The notes under the pieces: generated by a model
Told to the model about the DNA's origin: nothing
The model's input: the letters and a program-made list of their open reading frames with translations, nothing else
Database searches by the model: none
Made by a program: the position numbers and the translations under genes
Source: Parapristionchus giblindavisi
Lineage: Eukaryota > Nematoda > Chromadorea > Rhabditida > Diplogasteridae
Direction of reading: 5' to 3'
Length of the DNA: 64,000 nucleotides
Assembly (NCBI GenBank): GCA_943737045.1
Contig: CALSFV010000267.1
Location: forward strand, 552,001 to 616,000
In this document: piece after piece, positions 11,893-24,116 of the stretch
Layout of the letters: every line of letters begins with the position of its first letter
How positions within the stretch are numbered: the stretch's first letter is position 1

Positions 11893-14800
11893 GTGGAATC
11901 AACACAGCATTACAGTTTGACATGAACTGAAGTGTAGATTATTCAGAATTTTTGGCTCGTTCACGTGGTATATGCTACGATAAGATTCGATAATATATTA
12001 ACTTGACACGAATTCTTTTTTGCCAAAAAAGCATAACTCAATTTTGTTAATTCGGCTGAAGTGGCCGTTGTTCAACATGGGAACGTGCAAAATACTCAGA
12101 ATTTTTTGCTCTTTCGTTTGGTATATGACACGCTGGGTGTAGCAGAACATATTTCATTTCAGGTATTGTTTTGGTCTTATCAGAGTGAAAGCTACTTTTG
12201 TACTTTTTGCATTGTGGAATCAACACAGCATTACAGTTTGACATGAACTGAAGTGTAGATTATTCAGAATTTTTTGCTCTTTCACGTGGTATATGCTACG
12301 ATAAGATTCGATAATATATTAACTTGACACGAATTCTTTATTGCCAAAAAAGCATAATTCAATTTTGTTAATTCGGCTGAAGTGGCCGTTGTTCAACATG
12401 GGAACGTGCAAAATACTCAGAATTTTTTGCTCTTTCGTTTGGTATATGACACGCTGGGTGTAGCAGAAAATATTTCATTTCAGGTATTGTTTTGGTCTTA
12501 TCAGAGTGAAAGCTACTTTTGTACTTTTTGCATTGTGGAATCAACACAGCATTACAGTTTGACATGAACTGAAGTGTAGATTATTCAGAATTTTTGGCTC
12601 GTTCACGTGGTATATGCTACGATAAGATTCGATAATATATTAACTTGACACGAATTCTTTTTTGCCAAAAAAGCATAACTCAATTTTGTTAATTCGGCTG
12701 AAGTGGCCGTTGTTCAACATGGGAACGTGCAAAATACTCAGAATTTTTTGCTCTTTCGTTTGGTATATGACACGCTGGGTGTAGCAGAACATATTTCATT
12801 TCAGGTATTGTTTTGGTCTTATCAGAGTGAAAGCTACTTTTGTACTTTTTGCATTGTGGAATCAACACAGCATTACAGTTTGACATGAACTGAAGTGTAG
12901 ATTATTCAGAATTTTTTGCTCTTTCACGTGGTATATGCTACGATAAGATTCGATAATATATTAACTTGACACGAATTCTTTATTGCCAAAAAAGCATAAT
13001 TCAATTTTGTTAATTCGGCTGAAGTGGCCGTTGTTCAACATGGGAACGTGCAAAATACTCAGAATTTTTTGCTCTTTCGTTTGGTATATGACACGCTGGG
13101 TGTAGCAGAAAATATTTCATTTCAGGTATTGTTTTGGTCTTATCAGAGTGAAAGCTACTTTTGTACTTTTTGCATTGTGGAATCAACACAGCATTGCAGT
13201 TTGACATGAATTGAAGTGTAGATTATTCAGAATTTTTTGCTCTTTCACGTGGTATATGCTACGATAAGATTCGATAATATATTAACTTGACACGAATTCT
13301 TTATTGCCAAAAAAGCATAATTCAATTTTGTTAATTCGGCTGAAGTGGCCGTTGTTCAACATGGGAACGTGCAAAATACTCAGAATTTTTTGCTCTTTCG
13401 TTTGGTATATGACACGCTGGGTGTAGCAGAAAATATTTCATTTCAGGTATTGTTTTGGTCTTATCAGAGTGAAAGCTACTTTTGTACTTTTTGCATTGTG
13501 GAATCAACACAGCATTACAGTTTGACATGAACTGAAGTGTAGATTATTCAGAATTTTTTGCTCTTTCACGTGGTATATGCTACGATAAGATTCGATAATA
13601 TATTAACTTGACACGAATTCTTTATTGCCAAAAAAGCATAATTCAATTTTGTTAATTCGGCTGAAGTGGCCGTTGTTCAACATGGGAACGTGCAAAATAC
13701 TCAGAATTTTTTGCTCTTTCGTTTGGTATATGACACGCTGGGTGTAGCAGAAAAAATTTCATTTCAGGTATTGTTTTGGTCTTATCAGAGTGAAAGCTAC
13801 TTTTGTACTTTTTGCATTGTGGAATCAACACAGCATTACAGTTTGACATGAACTGAAGTGTAGATTATTCAGAATTTTTTGCTCTTTCACGTGGTATATG
13901 CTACGATAAGAGTCGATAATATATTAACTTGACACGAATTCTTTATTGCCAAAAAAGCATAATTCAATTTGGTTAATTCGGCTGAAGTGGCCGTTGTTCA
14001 ACATGGGAACGTGCAAAATACTCAGAATTTTTTGCTCTTTCGTTTGGTATATGACACGCTGGGTTTAGCAGAAAAAATTTCATTTCAGGTATTGTTTTGG
14101 TCTTATCAGAGTGAAAGCTACTTTTGTACTTGTTGCATTGTGGAATCAACACAGCATTACAGTTTGACATGAACTGAAGTGTAGATTATTCAGAATTTTT
14201 TGCTCTTTCACGTGGTATATGCTACGATAAGAGTCGATAATATATTAACTTGACACGAATTCTTTATTGCCAAAAAAGCATAATTCAATTTGGTTAATTC
14301 GGCTGAAGTGGCCGTTGTTCAACATGGGAACGTGCAAAATACTCAGAATTTTTTGCTCTTTCGTTTGGTATATGACACGCTGGGTGTAGCAGAAAAAATT
14401 TCATTTCAGGTATTGTTTTGGTCTTATCAGAGTGAAAGTTACTTTTGTACTTTTTGCATTGTGGAATCAACACAGCATTACAGTTTGACATGAACTGAAG
14501 TGTAGATTATTCAGAATTTTTTGCTCTTTCACTTGGTATATGCTACGATAAGAGTCGATAATATATTAACTTGACACGAATTCTTTATTGCCAAAAAAGC
14601 ATAATTCAATTTGGTTGATTCGGCTGAAGTGGCCGTTGTTCAACATGGGAACGTGCAAAATACTCAGAATTTTTTGCTCTTTCGTTTGGTATATGACACG
14701 CTGGGTGTAGCAGAAAAAATTTCATTTCAGGTATTGTTTTGGTCTTATCAGAGTGAAAGCTACTTTTGTACTTTTTGCATTGTGGAATCAACACAGCATT

Positions 14801-17800
14801 ACAGTTTGACATGAACTGAAGTGTAGATTATTCAGAATTTTTTGCTCTTTCACGTGGTATATGCTACGATAAGAGTCGATAATATATTAACTTGACACGA
14901 ATTCTTTATTGCCAAAAAAGCATAATTCAATTTGGTTAATTCGGCTGAAGTGGCCGTTGTTCAACATGGGAACGTGCAAAATACTCAGAATTTTTTGCTC
15001 TTTCGTTTGGTATATGACACGCTGGGTGTAGCAGAAAAAATTTCATTTCAGGTATTGTTTTGGTCTTATCAGAGTGAAAGCTACTTTTGTACTTTTTGCA
15101 TTGTGGAATCAACACAGCATTACAGTTTGACATGAACTGAAGTGTAGATTATTCAGAATTTTTTGCTCTTTCACGTGGTATATGCTACGATAAGAGTCGA
15201 TAATATATTAACTTGACACGAATTCTTTATTGCCAAAAAAGCATAATTCAATTTGGTTAATTCGGCTGAAGTGGCCGTTGTTCAACATGGGAACGTGCAA
15301 AATACTCAGAATTTTTTGCTCTTTCGTTTGGTATATGACACGCTGGGTGTAGCAGAAAAAATTTCATTTCAGGTATTGTTTTGGTCTTATCAGAGTGAAA
15401 GCTACTTTTGTACTTTTTGCATTGTGGAATCAACACAGCATTACAGTTTGACATGAACTGAAGTGTAGATTATTCAGAATTTTTTGCTCTTTCACGTGGT
15501 ATATGCTACGATAAGAGTCGATAATATATTAACTTGACACGAATTCTTTATTGCCAAAAAAGCATAATTCAATTTGGTTAATTCGGCTGAAGTGGCCGTT
15601 GTTCAACATGGGAACGTGCAAAATACTCAGAATTTTTTGCTCTTTCGTTTGGTATATGACACGCTGGGTGTAGCAGAAAAAATTTCATTTCAGGTATTGT
15701 TTTGGTCTTATCAGAGTGAAAGCTACTTTTGTACTTTTTGCATTGTGGAATCAACACAGCATTACAGTTTGACATGAACTGAAGTGTAGATTATTCAGAA
15801 TTTTTTGCTCTTTCACGTGGTATATGCTACGATAAGAGTCGATAATATATTAACTTGACACGAATTCTTTATTGCCAAAAAAGCATAATTCAATTTTGTT
15901 AATTCGGCTGAATTGGCCGTTGTTCAACATGGGAACGTGCAAAATACTCAGAATTTTTTGCTCTTTCGTTTGGTATATGACACGCTGGGTGTAGCAGAAA
16001 AAAATTTCATTTCAGGTATTGTTTTGGTCTTATCAGAAGGAAAGCTACTTTTGTACTTTTTGCATTGTGGAATCAACACAGCATTACAGTTTGACATGAA
16101 CTGAAGTGTAGATTATTCAGAATTTTTTGCTCTTTCACGTGGTATATGCTACGATAAGAGTCGATAATATATTAACTTGACACGAATTCTTTATTGCCAA
16201 AAAAGCATAATTCAATTTGGTTAATTCGGCTGAAGTGGCCGTTGTTCAACATGGGAACGTGCAAAATACTCAGAATTTTTTGCTCTTTCGTTTGGTATAT
16301 GACACGCTGGGTGTAGCAGAAAAAATTTCATTTCAGGTATTGTTTTGGTCTTATCAGAGTGAAAGCTACTTTTGTACTTTTTGCATTGTGGAATCAACAC
16401 AGCATTACAGTTTGACATGAACTGAAGTGTAGATTATTCAGAATTTTTTGCTCTTTCACGTGGTATATGCTACGATAAGAGTCGATAATATATTAACTTG
16501 ACACGAATTCTTTATTGCCAAAAAAGCATAATTCAATTTGGTTAATTCGGCTGAAGTGGCCGTTGTTCAACATGGGAACGTGCAAAATACTCAGAATTTT
16601 TTGCTCTTTCGTTTGGTATATGACACGCTGGGTGTAGCAGAAAAAATTTCATTTCAGGTATTGTTTTGGTCTTATCAGAGTGAAAGCTACTTTTGTACTT
16701 TTTGCATTGTGGAATCAACACAGCATTACAGTTTGACATGAACTGAAGTGTAGATTATTCAGAATTTTTTGCTCTTTCACGTGGTATATGCTACGATAAG
16801 AGTCGATAATATATTAACTTGACACGAATTCTTTATTGCCAAAAAAGCATAATTCAATTTTGTTAATTCGGCTGAATTGGCCGTTGTTCAACATGGGAAC
16901 GTGCAAAATACTCAGAATTTTTTGCTCTTTCGTTTGGTATATGACACGCTGGGTGTAGCAGAAAAAAATTTCATTTCAGGTATTGTTTTGGTCTTATCAG
17001 AGTGAAAGCTACTTTTGTACTTTTTGCATTGTGGAATCAACACAGCATTACAGTTTGACATGAACTGAAGTGTAGATTATTCAGAATTTTTTGCTCTTTC
17101 ACGTGGTATATGCTACGATAAGAGTCGATAATATATTAACTTGACACGAATTCTTTATTGCCAAAAAAGCATAATTCAATTTGGTTAATTCGGCTGAAGT
17201 GGCCGTTGTTCAACATGGGAACGTGCAAAATACTCAGAATTTTTTGCTCTTTCGTTTGGTATATGACACGCTGGGTGTAGCAGAAAAAATTTCATTTCAG
17301 GTATTGTTTTGGTCTTATCAGAGTGAAAGCTACTTTTGTACTTTTTGCATTGTGGAATCAACACAGCATTACAGTTTGACATGAACTGAAGTGTAGATTA
17401 TTCAGAATTTTTTGCTCTTTCACGTGGTATATGCTACGATAAGAGTCGATAATATATTAACTTGACACGAATTCTTTATTGCCAAAAAAGCATAATTCAA
17501 TTTGGTTAATTCGGCTGAAGTGGCCGTTGTTCAACATGGGAACGTGCAAAATACTCAGAATTTTTTGCTCTTTCGTTTGGTATATGACACGCTGGGTGTA
17601 GCAGAAAAAATTTCATTTCAGGTATTGTTTTGGTCTTATCAGAGTGAAAGTTACTTTTGTACTTTTTGCATTGTGGAATCAACACAGCATTACAGTTTGA
17701 CATGAACTGAAGTGTAGATTATTCAGAATTTTTTGCTCTTTCACGTGGTATATGCTACGATAAGAGTCGATAATATATTAACTTGACACGAATTCTTTAT

Positions 17801-19923
17801 TGCCAAAAAAGCATAATTCAATTTGGTTGATTCGGCTGAAGTGGCCGTTGTTCAACATGGGAACGTGCAAAATACTCAGAATTTTTTGCTCTTTCGTTTG
17901 GTATATGACACGCTGGGTGTAGCAGAAAAAATTTCATTTCAGGTATTGTTTTGGTCTTATCAGAGTGAAAGCTACTTTTGTACTTTTTGCATTGTGGAAT
18001 CAACACAGCATTACAGTTTGACATGAACTGAAGTGTAGATTATTCAGAATTTTTTGCTCTTTCACGTGGTATATGCTACGATAAGAGTCGATAATATATT
18101 AACTTGACACGAATTCTTTATTGCCAAAAAAGCATAATTCAATTTGGTTAATTCGGCTGAAGTGGCCGTTGTTCAACATGGGAACGTGCAAAATACTCAG
18201 AATTTTTTGATCTTTCGTTTGGTATATGACACGCTGGGTGTAGCAGAAAAAATTTCATTTCAGGTATTGTTTTGGTCTTATCAGAGTGAAAGCTACTTTT
18301 GTACTTTTTGCATTGTGGAATCAACACAGCATTACAGTTTGACATGAACTGAAGTGTAGATTATTCAGAATTTTTTGCTCTTTCACGTGGTATATGCTAC
18401 GATAAGAGTCGATAATATATTAACTTGACACGAATTCTTTATTGCCAAAAAAAGCATAATTCAATTTGGTTAATTCGGCTGAAGTGGCCGTTGTTCAACA
18501 TGGGAACGTGCAAAATACTCAGAATTTTTTGCTCTTTCGTTTGGTATATGACACGCTGGGTGTAGCAGAAAAAATTTCATTTCAGGTATTGTTTTGGTCT
18601 TATCAGAGTGAAAGCTACTTTTGTACTTTTTGCATTGTGGAATCAACACAGCATTACAGTTTGACATGAACTGAAGTGTAGATTATTCAGAATTTTTTGC
18701 TCTTTCACGTGGTATATGCTACGATAAGAGTCGATAATATATTAACTTGACACGAATTCTTTATTGCCAAAAAAAGCATAATTCAATTTGGTTAATTCGG
18801 CTGAAGTGGCCGTTGTTCAACATGGGAACGTGCAAAATACTCAGAATTTTTTGCTCTTTCGTTTGGTATATGACACGCTGGGTGTAGCAGAAAAAATTTC
18901 ATTTCAGGTATTGTTTTGGTCTTATCAGAGTGAAAGCTACTTTTGTACTTTTTGCATTGTGGAATCAACACAGCATTACAGTTTGACATGAACTGAAGTG
19001 TAGATTATTCAGAATTTTTTGCTCTTTCACGTGGTATATGCTACGATAAGAGTCGATAATATATTAACTTGACACGAATTCTTTATTGCCAAAAAAGCAT
19101 AATTCAATTTTGTTAATTCGGCTGAATTGGCCGTTGTTCAACATGGGAACGTGCAAAATACTCAGAATTTTTTGCTCTTTCGTTTGGTATATGACACGCT
19201 GGGTGTAGCAGAAAAAAATTTCATTTCAGGTATTGTTTTGGTCTTATCAGAGTGAAAGCTACTTTTGTACTTTTTGCATTGTGGAATCAACACAGCATTA
19301 CAGTTTGACATGAACTGAAGTGTAGATTATTCAGAATTTTTGGCTCGTTCACGTGGTATATGCTACGATAAGATTCGATAATATATTAACTTGACACGAA
19401 TTCTTTTTTGCCAAAAAAAGCATAACTCAATTTTGTTAATTCGGCTGAAGTGGCCGTTGTTCAACATGGGAACGTGCAAAATACTCAGAATTTTTTGCTC
19501 TTTCGTTTGGTATATGACACGCTGGGTGTAGCAGAACATATTTCATTTCAGGTATTGTTTTGGTCTTATCAGAGTGAAAGCTACTTTTGTACTTTTTGCA
19601 TTGTGGAATCAACACAGCATTACAGTTTGACATGAACTGAAGTGTAGATTATTCAGAATTTTTTGCTCTTTCACGTGGTATATGCTACGATAAGATTCGA
19701 TAATATATTAACTTGACACGAATTCTTTATTGCCAAAAAAGCATAATTCAATTTTGTTAATTCGGCTGAAGTGGCCGTTGTTCAACATGGGAACGTGCAA
19801 AATACTCAGAATTTTTTGCTCTTTCGTTTGGTATATGACACGCTGGGTGTAGCAGAAAATATTTCATTTCTGGTATTGTTTTGGTCTTATCAGAGTGAAA
19901 GCTACTTTTGTACTTTTTGCATT
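11893..19923 (+). repeat. 25-monomer higher-order unit, copy 1 (8,031 bp)
   Basis: Monomer types in this interval recur in the same order 8,031 bp downstream. Anchors are GCATTGCAG plus GAATTGAAG (near 13193 and 21224), GGGTTTAGCAG plus ACTTGTTGC (near 14061 and 22092), GAAAGTTAC (near 14436 and 22467), and the AACATATT monomers at 11893 and 19924. The unit contains smaller nested repeats: an AACATATT/AAAATATT dimer of 642 bp at its start, and GAATTGG-marked monomers near 15910, 16873 and 19123. This copy lacks the LINE and so serves as the empty site. Confidence 0.85.
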
Positions 19924-22491
19924 GTGGAATCAACACAGCATTACAGTTTGACATGAACTGAAGTGTAGATTATTCAGAATTTTTGGCTCGTTCACGTGGT
20001 ATATGCTACGATAAGATTCGATACTATATTAACTTGACACGAATTCTTTTTTGCCAAAAAAGCATAACTCAATTTTGTTAATTCGGCTGAAGTGGCCGTT
20101 GTTCAACATGGGAACGTGCAAAATACTCAGAATTTTTTGCTCTTTCGTTTGGTATATGACACGCTGGGTGTAGCAGAACATATTTCATTTCAGGTATTGT
20201 TTTGGTCTTATCAGAGTGAAAGCTACTTTTGTACTTTTTGCATTGTGGAATCAACACAGCATTACAGTTTGACATGAACTGAAGTGTAGATTATTCAGAA
20301 TTTTTTGCTCTTTCACGTGGTATATGCTACGATAAGATTCGATAATATATTAACTTGACACGAATTCTTTATTGCCAAAAAAGCATAATTCAATTTTGTT
20401 AATTCGGCTGAAGTGGCCGTTGTTCAACATGGGAACGTGCAAAATACTCAGAATTTTTTGCTCTTTCGTTTGGTATATGACACGCTGGGTGTAGCAGAAA
20501 ATATTTCATTTCAGGTATTGTTTTGGTCTTATCAGAGTGAAAGCTACTTTTGTACTTTTTGCATTGTGGAATCAACACAGCATTACAGTTTGACATGAAC
20601 TGAAGTGTAGATTATTCAGAATTTTTGGCTCGTTCACGTGGTATATGCTACGATAAGATTCGATAATATATTAACTTGACACGAATTCTTTTTTGCCAAA
20701 AAAGCATAACTCAATTTTGTTAATTCGGCTGAAGTGGCCGTTGTTCAACATGGGAACGTGCAAAATACTCAGAATTTTTTGCTCTTTCGTTTGGTATATG
20801 ACACGCTGGGTGTAGCAGAACATATTTCATTTCAGGTATTGTTTTGGTCTTATCAGAGTGAAAGCTACTTTTGTACTTTTTGCATTGTGGAATCAACACA
20901 GCATTACAGTTTGACATGAACTGAAGTGTAGATTATTCAGAATTTTTTGCTCTTTCACGTGGTATATGCTACGATAAGATTCGATAATATATTAACTTGA
21001 CACGAATTCTTTATTGCCAAAAAAGCATAATTCAATTTTGTTAATTCGGCTGAAGTGGCCGTTGTTCAACATGGGAACGTGCAAAATACTCAGAATTTTT
21101 TGCTCTTTCGTTTGGTATATGACACGCTGGGTGTAGCAGAAAATATTTCATTTCAGGTATTGTTTTGGTCTTATCAGAGTGAAAGCTACTTTTGTACTTT
21201 TTGCATTGTGGAATCAACACAGCATTGCAGTTTGACATGAATTGAAGTGTAGATTATTCAGAATTTTTTGCTCTTTCACGTGGTATATGCTACGATAAGA
21301 TTCGATAATATATTAACTTGACACGAATTCTTTATTGCCAAAAAAGCATAATTCAATTTTGTTAATTCGGCTGAAGTGGCCGTTGTTCAACATGGGAACG
21401 TGCAAAATACTCAGAATTTTTTGCTCTTTCGTTTGGTATATGACACGCTGGGAGTAGCAGAAAATATTTCATTTCAGGTATTGTTTTGGTCTTATCAGAG
21501 TGAAAGCTACTTTTGTACTTTTTGCATTGTGGAATCAACACAGCATTACAGTTTGACATGAACTGAAGTGTAGATTATTCAGAATTTTTTGCTCTTTCAC
21601 GTGGTATATGCTACGATAAGATTCGATAATATATTAACTTGACACGAATTCTTTATTGCCAAAAAAGCATAATTCAATTTTGTTAATTCGGCTGAAGTGG
21701 CCGTTGTTCAACATGGGAACGTGCAAAATACTCAGAATTTTTTGCTCTTTCGTTTGGTATATGACACGCTGGGTGTAGCAGAAAAAATTTCATTTCAGGT
21801 ATTGTTTTGGTCTTATCAGAGTGAAAGCTACTTTTGTACTTTTTGCATTGTGGAATCAACACAGCATTACAGTTTGACATGAACTGAAGTGTAGATTATT
21901 CAGAATTTTTTGCTCTTTCACGTGGTATATGCTACGATAAGAGTCGATAATATATTAACTTGACACGAATTCTTTATTGCCAAAAAAGCATAATTCAATT
22001 TGGTTAATTCGGCTGAAGTGGCCGTTGTTCAACATGGGAACGTGCAAAATACTCAGAATTTTTTGCTCTTTCGTTTGGTATATGACACGCTGGGTTTAGC
22101 AGAAAAAATTTCATTTCAGGTATTGTTTTGGTCTTATCAGAGTGAAAGCTACTTTTGTACTTGTTGCATTGTGGAATCAACACAGCATTACAGTTTGACA
22201 TGAACTGAAGTGTAGATTATTCAGAATTTTTTGCTCTTTCACGTGGTATATGCTACGATAAGAGTCGATAATATATTAACTTGACACGAATTCTTTATTG
22301 CCAAAAAAGCATAATTCAATTTGGTTAATTCGGCTGAAGTGGCCGTTGTTCAACATGGGAACGTGCAAAATACTCAGAATTTTTTGCTCTTTCGTTTGGT
22401 ATATGACACGCTGGGTGTAGCAGAAAAAATTTCATTTCAGGTATTGTTTTGGTCTTATCAGAGTGAAAGTTACTTTTGTACTTTTTGCATT
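19924..22491 (+). repeat. 25-monomer unit, copy 2, left part
   Basis: Monomer order and private variants repeat those of 11893-14460 at an offset of 8,031 bp. Changes private to this copy include GGGAGTAGCAG near 21450 and ATACTATATTAAC near 20019. It ends within a monomer, after TTTGCATT, where the LINE begins. Confidence 0.85.
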
Positions 22492-22527
22492 CATAGCCCT
22501 TCCTTGTCTCATAGCCCTTCCTTGTCT
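22492..22527 (+). repeat. 18-bp tandem duplication at the LINE 5' end
   Basis: CATAGCCCTTCCTTGTCT occurs twice in immediate succession at the very first bases of the element, followed by CTTCCGTGAG. Short 5' tandem repeats are found in several LINE lineages, where they may arise by template jumping or slippage during reverse transcription or may form part of the 5' promoter region. Which applies here cannot be told from one copy. Confidence 0.85.
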
Positions 22528-22955
22528 CTTCCGTGAGAGGTCGTTGCCTCCCTGGCTCCCTCTTTAAACTGGTCATTCAATTCTTTGTTTTGTATTGGCT
22601 TGCTTTTGCCCAATTGGAAACCGGTAGGAACTAAGCTCCTACGTCGGGGCGACACACTCCTCCTGCCCAGACGCTATAGTTTCACTCTTGCAGTTGTTAA
22701 CTGAGGCAGTGTCGGTTATTGCACTCCTTGGGTCTTGCACAAGTTCAGCGGAAGAGATAAGTAGGGTCTGGCTCGACCAGATTTCAAATGATAGGTCGTT
22801 ACACTCAATTTGTTTCGCGTTGATCTTTGATCTTTGCACATAGTGTGCCTCTTTATCTCTGATCACTCTCATCACTCTCCTCTGCCTGTCTGTCTACCGA
22901 CCCTTCTTCCTATCTCTGATCGATTGATCTTGATCCCTCTAATCAATTTTCATAG
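22528..22955 (+). promoter_or_regulatory. LINE 5' untranslated leader (probable internal promoter)
   Basis: This stretch has no long plus-strand reading frame and is richer in G+C and pyrimidines than the satellite; the last 100 bases are dominated by TCTCTGATC-like and CCT/TCT runs. LINEs carry their promoter inside the 5' leader so that new copies remain transcribable, and by position this is the candidate. I see no convincing initiator or TATA motif. A TAG immediately upstream of the ORF1 ATG closes the ORF1 frame, so the leader is non-coding in that frame. Confidence 0.55.
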
Positions 22956-24116
22956 ATGGGTAAGAATACAAGGAACACGTCGATCGATAAGATCGATGAA
23001 CTAATCGAGGAAGTTCGACTTTGTCGATCGAGTATGCAAAAGGATGGTAAGGTGGTAAGCGAGCTCGTACAACAACAAGCTAAACGTATTGATTCACTCG
23101 AGAGTCGATTATCCTCATCTGAGGACAAGATGGCGTTAGCCTTCAACACTCTTAGTGCTAGTCTAAATCTTCTGATTCAGACAGTAGATCGGCAAACTAG
23201 ACTACTATCTCGCTCATCACTTCAGTCGGTTGTCTCATCCACTCTATCCACATCTCACGTTATCAGCGATAAGGCTTCTCGTGTCGTCCTCGTCGGAATT
23301 CCTGAACGTGCTACTGAGGCAGAGACTGAGACTGCGGATCGTGAGTTGCTATCCCGTATGCTTGCCACCATTGGTGATCCAGCCTTGTCAGACTTAGCGG
23401 GTTCCATATCTCTCAAAAGGCATCCGCCCACAAAAAATCCCAAGTCTGACAGAGCTCGGGTCATTAAGGTTCAATTTCCTTGTCTTCAATCTCGTGACAG
23501 TTTCTTCTCTCTTGGTCGTAAGCATCGGGTTGCTCGGCTGGGTGGTTCGGTTCATTCTTATATCAGACCGGACTACACAGCTGATCAGCTCGAGACTGAT
23601 CGGTCCTTGAGGAAAGAAGCTGGAATCATGAATGCCACAGCGGGGCAATTGGAGTATGTAGTTCGTGATCTAAAAATAGTCAGACTATCGACTCCAAGAG
23701 CACTTCCTCCTCGGTCACTCGAAGCCATTCAAAAGAAGGGTGACAGTGGTCGAGGTAATGGAAACCCTTGGTCATCTGACCTTGGTGTTCATGATTCATC
23801 TCACAATCTTGTTCCCAACTGGGAATCCCTTGTCTCTTATCCACCTCTATCAAATCCCGGATCTGTCGCCGCATCTGCTTATGGTTTGGGTACCGTTCCA
23901 AAACGTGGTCGGCCAAAAAGCCAGGGCAGAGGTGGTATCAGATCTAACTCACTTAGCACGCTTCGCTCAAATAGCAAGAGGCCTCATCTGTCTTCATCGC
24001 CCCTTAATACATCTCCTACTGCTGCTCCTAATGGTCCCAAGAAGGCCAATACTCAATCTGTCTTATCTCCTGTAGTTGCTAGTAATGCTCCTTCCCCAAC
24101 TCATTCACATATGTAG
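22956..24116 (+). CDS. LINE ORF1 protein: coiled coil, RRM-like core, AT-hook
   Basis: 386 aa, probably the RNA-binding chaperone of the retrotransposon particle. The start is well set because an in-frame TAG directly precedes the ATG. Residues about 11-90 are rich in heptad-spaced hydrophobic residues and charges and should form a coiled coil for multimerisation. Residues about 107-180 (SRVVLVGIPE, then ISLKRHPP, then RARVIKVQF) look like the RRM-type core of L1/CR1 ORF1 proteins. Residues about 198-243 (YIRPDYTADQ, then VVRDLKIVRL) resemble the C-terminal RNA-binding domain of the same family. From about 245 the protein is Ser/Pro/Asn-rich and basic, and contains KRGRPK at 316-321, a good AT-hook. 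No CCHC zinc knuckle is visible. The frame ends in ATGTAG, and the same frame then continues into ORF2. Domain calls rest on pattern recognition, not on a profile search. Confidence 0.88.
   Translation: MGKNTRNTSIDKIDELIEEVRLCRSSMQKDGKVVSELVQQQAKRIDSLESRLSSSEDKMALAFNTLSASLNLLIQTVDRQTRLLSRSSLQSVVSSTLSTSHVISDKASRVVLVGIPERATEAETETADRELLSRMLATIGDPALSDLAGSISLKRHPPTKNPKSDRARVIKVQFPCLQSRDSFFSLGRKHRVARLGGSVHSYIRPDYTADQLETDRSLRKEAGIMNATAGQLEYVVRDLKIVRLSTPRALPPRSLEAIQKKGDSGRGNGNPWSSDLGVHDSSHNLVPNWESLVSYPPLSNPGSVAASAYGLGTVPKRGRPKSQGRGGIRSNSLSTLRSNSKRPHLSSSPLNTSPTAAPNGPKKANTQSVLSPVVASNAPSPTHSHM
23901..23918 (+). other. AT-hook motif in ORF1 protein
   Basis: The codons read K-R-G-R-P-K (residues 316-321), with a second Gly/Arg patch (GRGG) a few residues on. 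GRP flanked by basic residues is the core of the AT-hook, a short motif that binds the minor groove of AT-rich DNA. It lies in the flexible basic tail after the RNA-binding core. Whether it binds DNA here is inference; Arg/Gly-rich tails can also bind RNA. Confidence 0.65.
24114..24116 (+). promoter_or_regulatory. Single in-frame UAG between ORF1 and ORF2
   Basis: ORF1 ends CAT ATG TAG, and the codons after the TAG (GTC TTT CAT CAT) stay open in the same frame through the whole of ORF2. No in-frame ATG occurs between the stop and 24348, which lies inside the endonuclease domain, downstream of the catalytic N39 and E66. ORF2 could therefore be made by UAG readthrough or by reinitiation at a non-AUG codon. 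Alternatively the UAG may be a point mutation in an element that once had a single fused frame. Confidence 0.8.

Larger units (their letters stand above)
1..22491 (+). repeat. Satellite array, left arm (about 321-322 bp monomer)
   Basis: About 70 head-to-tail copies of one monomer, all in the same orientation, fill this interval with no other sequence between them. The most common lengths are 321 and 322 bp; the difference is mainly one A in a poly-A tract. One counted copy (1-321) is about 34% G+C. Most copies carry one EcoRI site (GAATTC, as at 114-119) and one CACGTG palindrome (as at 66-71). Neighbouring monomers differ by only a few substitutions, which points to recent homogenisation. 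The array enters from beyond base 1 and is broken at 22491 by a LINE. Arrays of this kind are typical of centromeric or other heterochromatic blocks, but nothing here proves centromere function. Confidence 0.98.

Noticed and set aside
1..22491. CRISPR array
   Set aside because: The unit is about 321 bp with no unique spacers between repeats and no cas genes; it is a head-to-tail satellite.
22636..22660. Small hairpin GTCG-GGG-CGAC in the LINE leader
   Set aside because: A four-base stem with a three-base loop is expected by chance and has no supporting context.
22639..22875. 78-aa minus-strand ORF in the LINE leader
   Set aside because: It is short and antisense, lies in the 5' untranslated region and resembles nothing I recognise; chance frame.
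23740..24075. 111-aa plus-strand ORF overlapping ORF1
   Set aside because: It lies wholly inside ORF1 in another frame and shows no recognisable domain; a shadow of the Ser/Pro-rich ORF1 tail.
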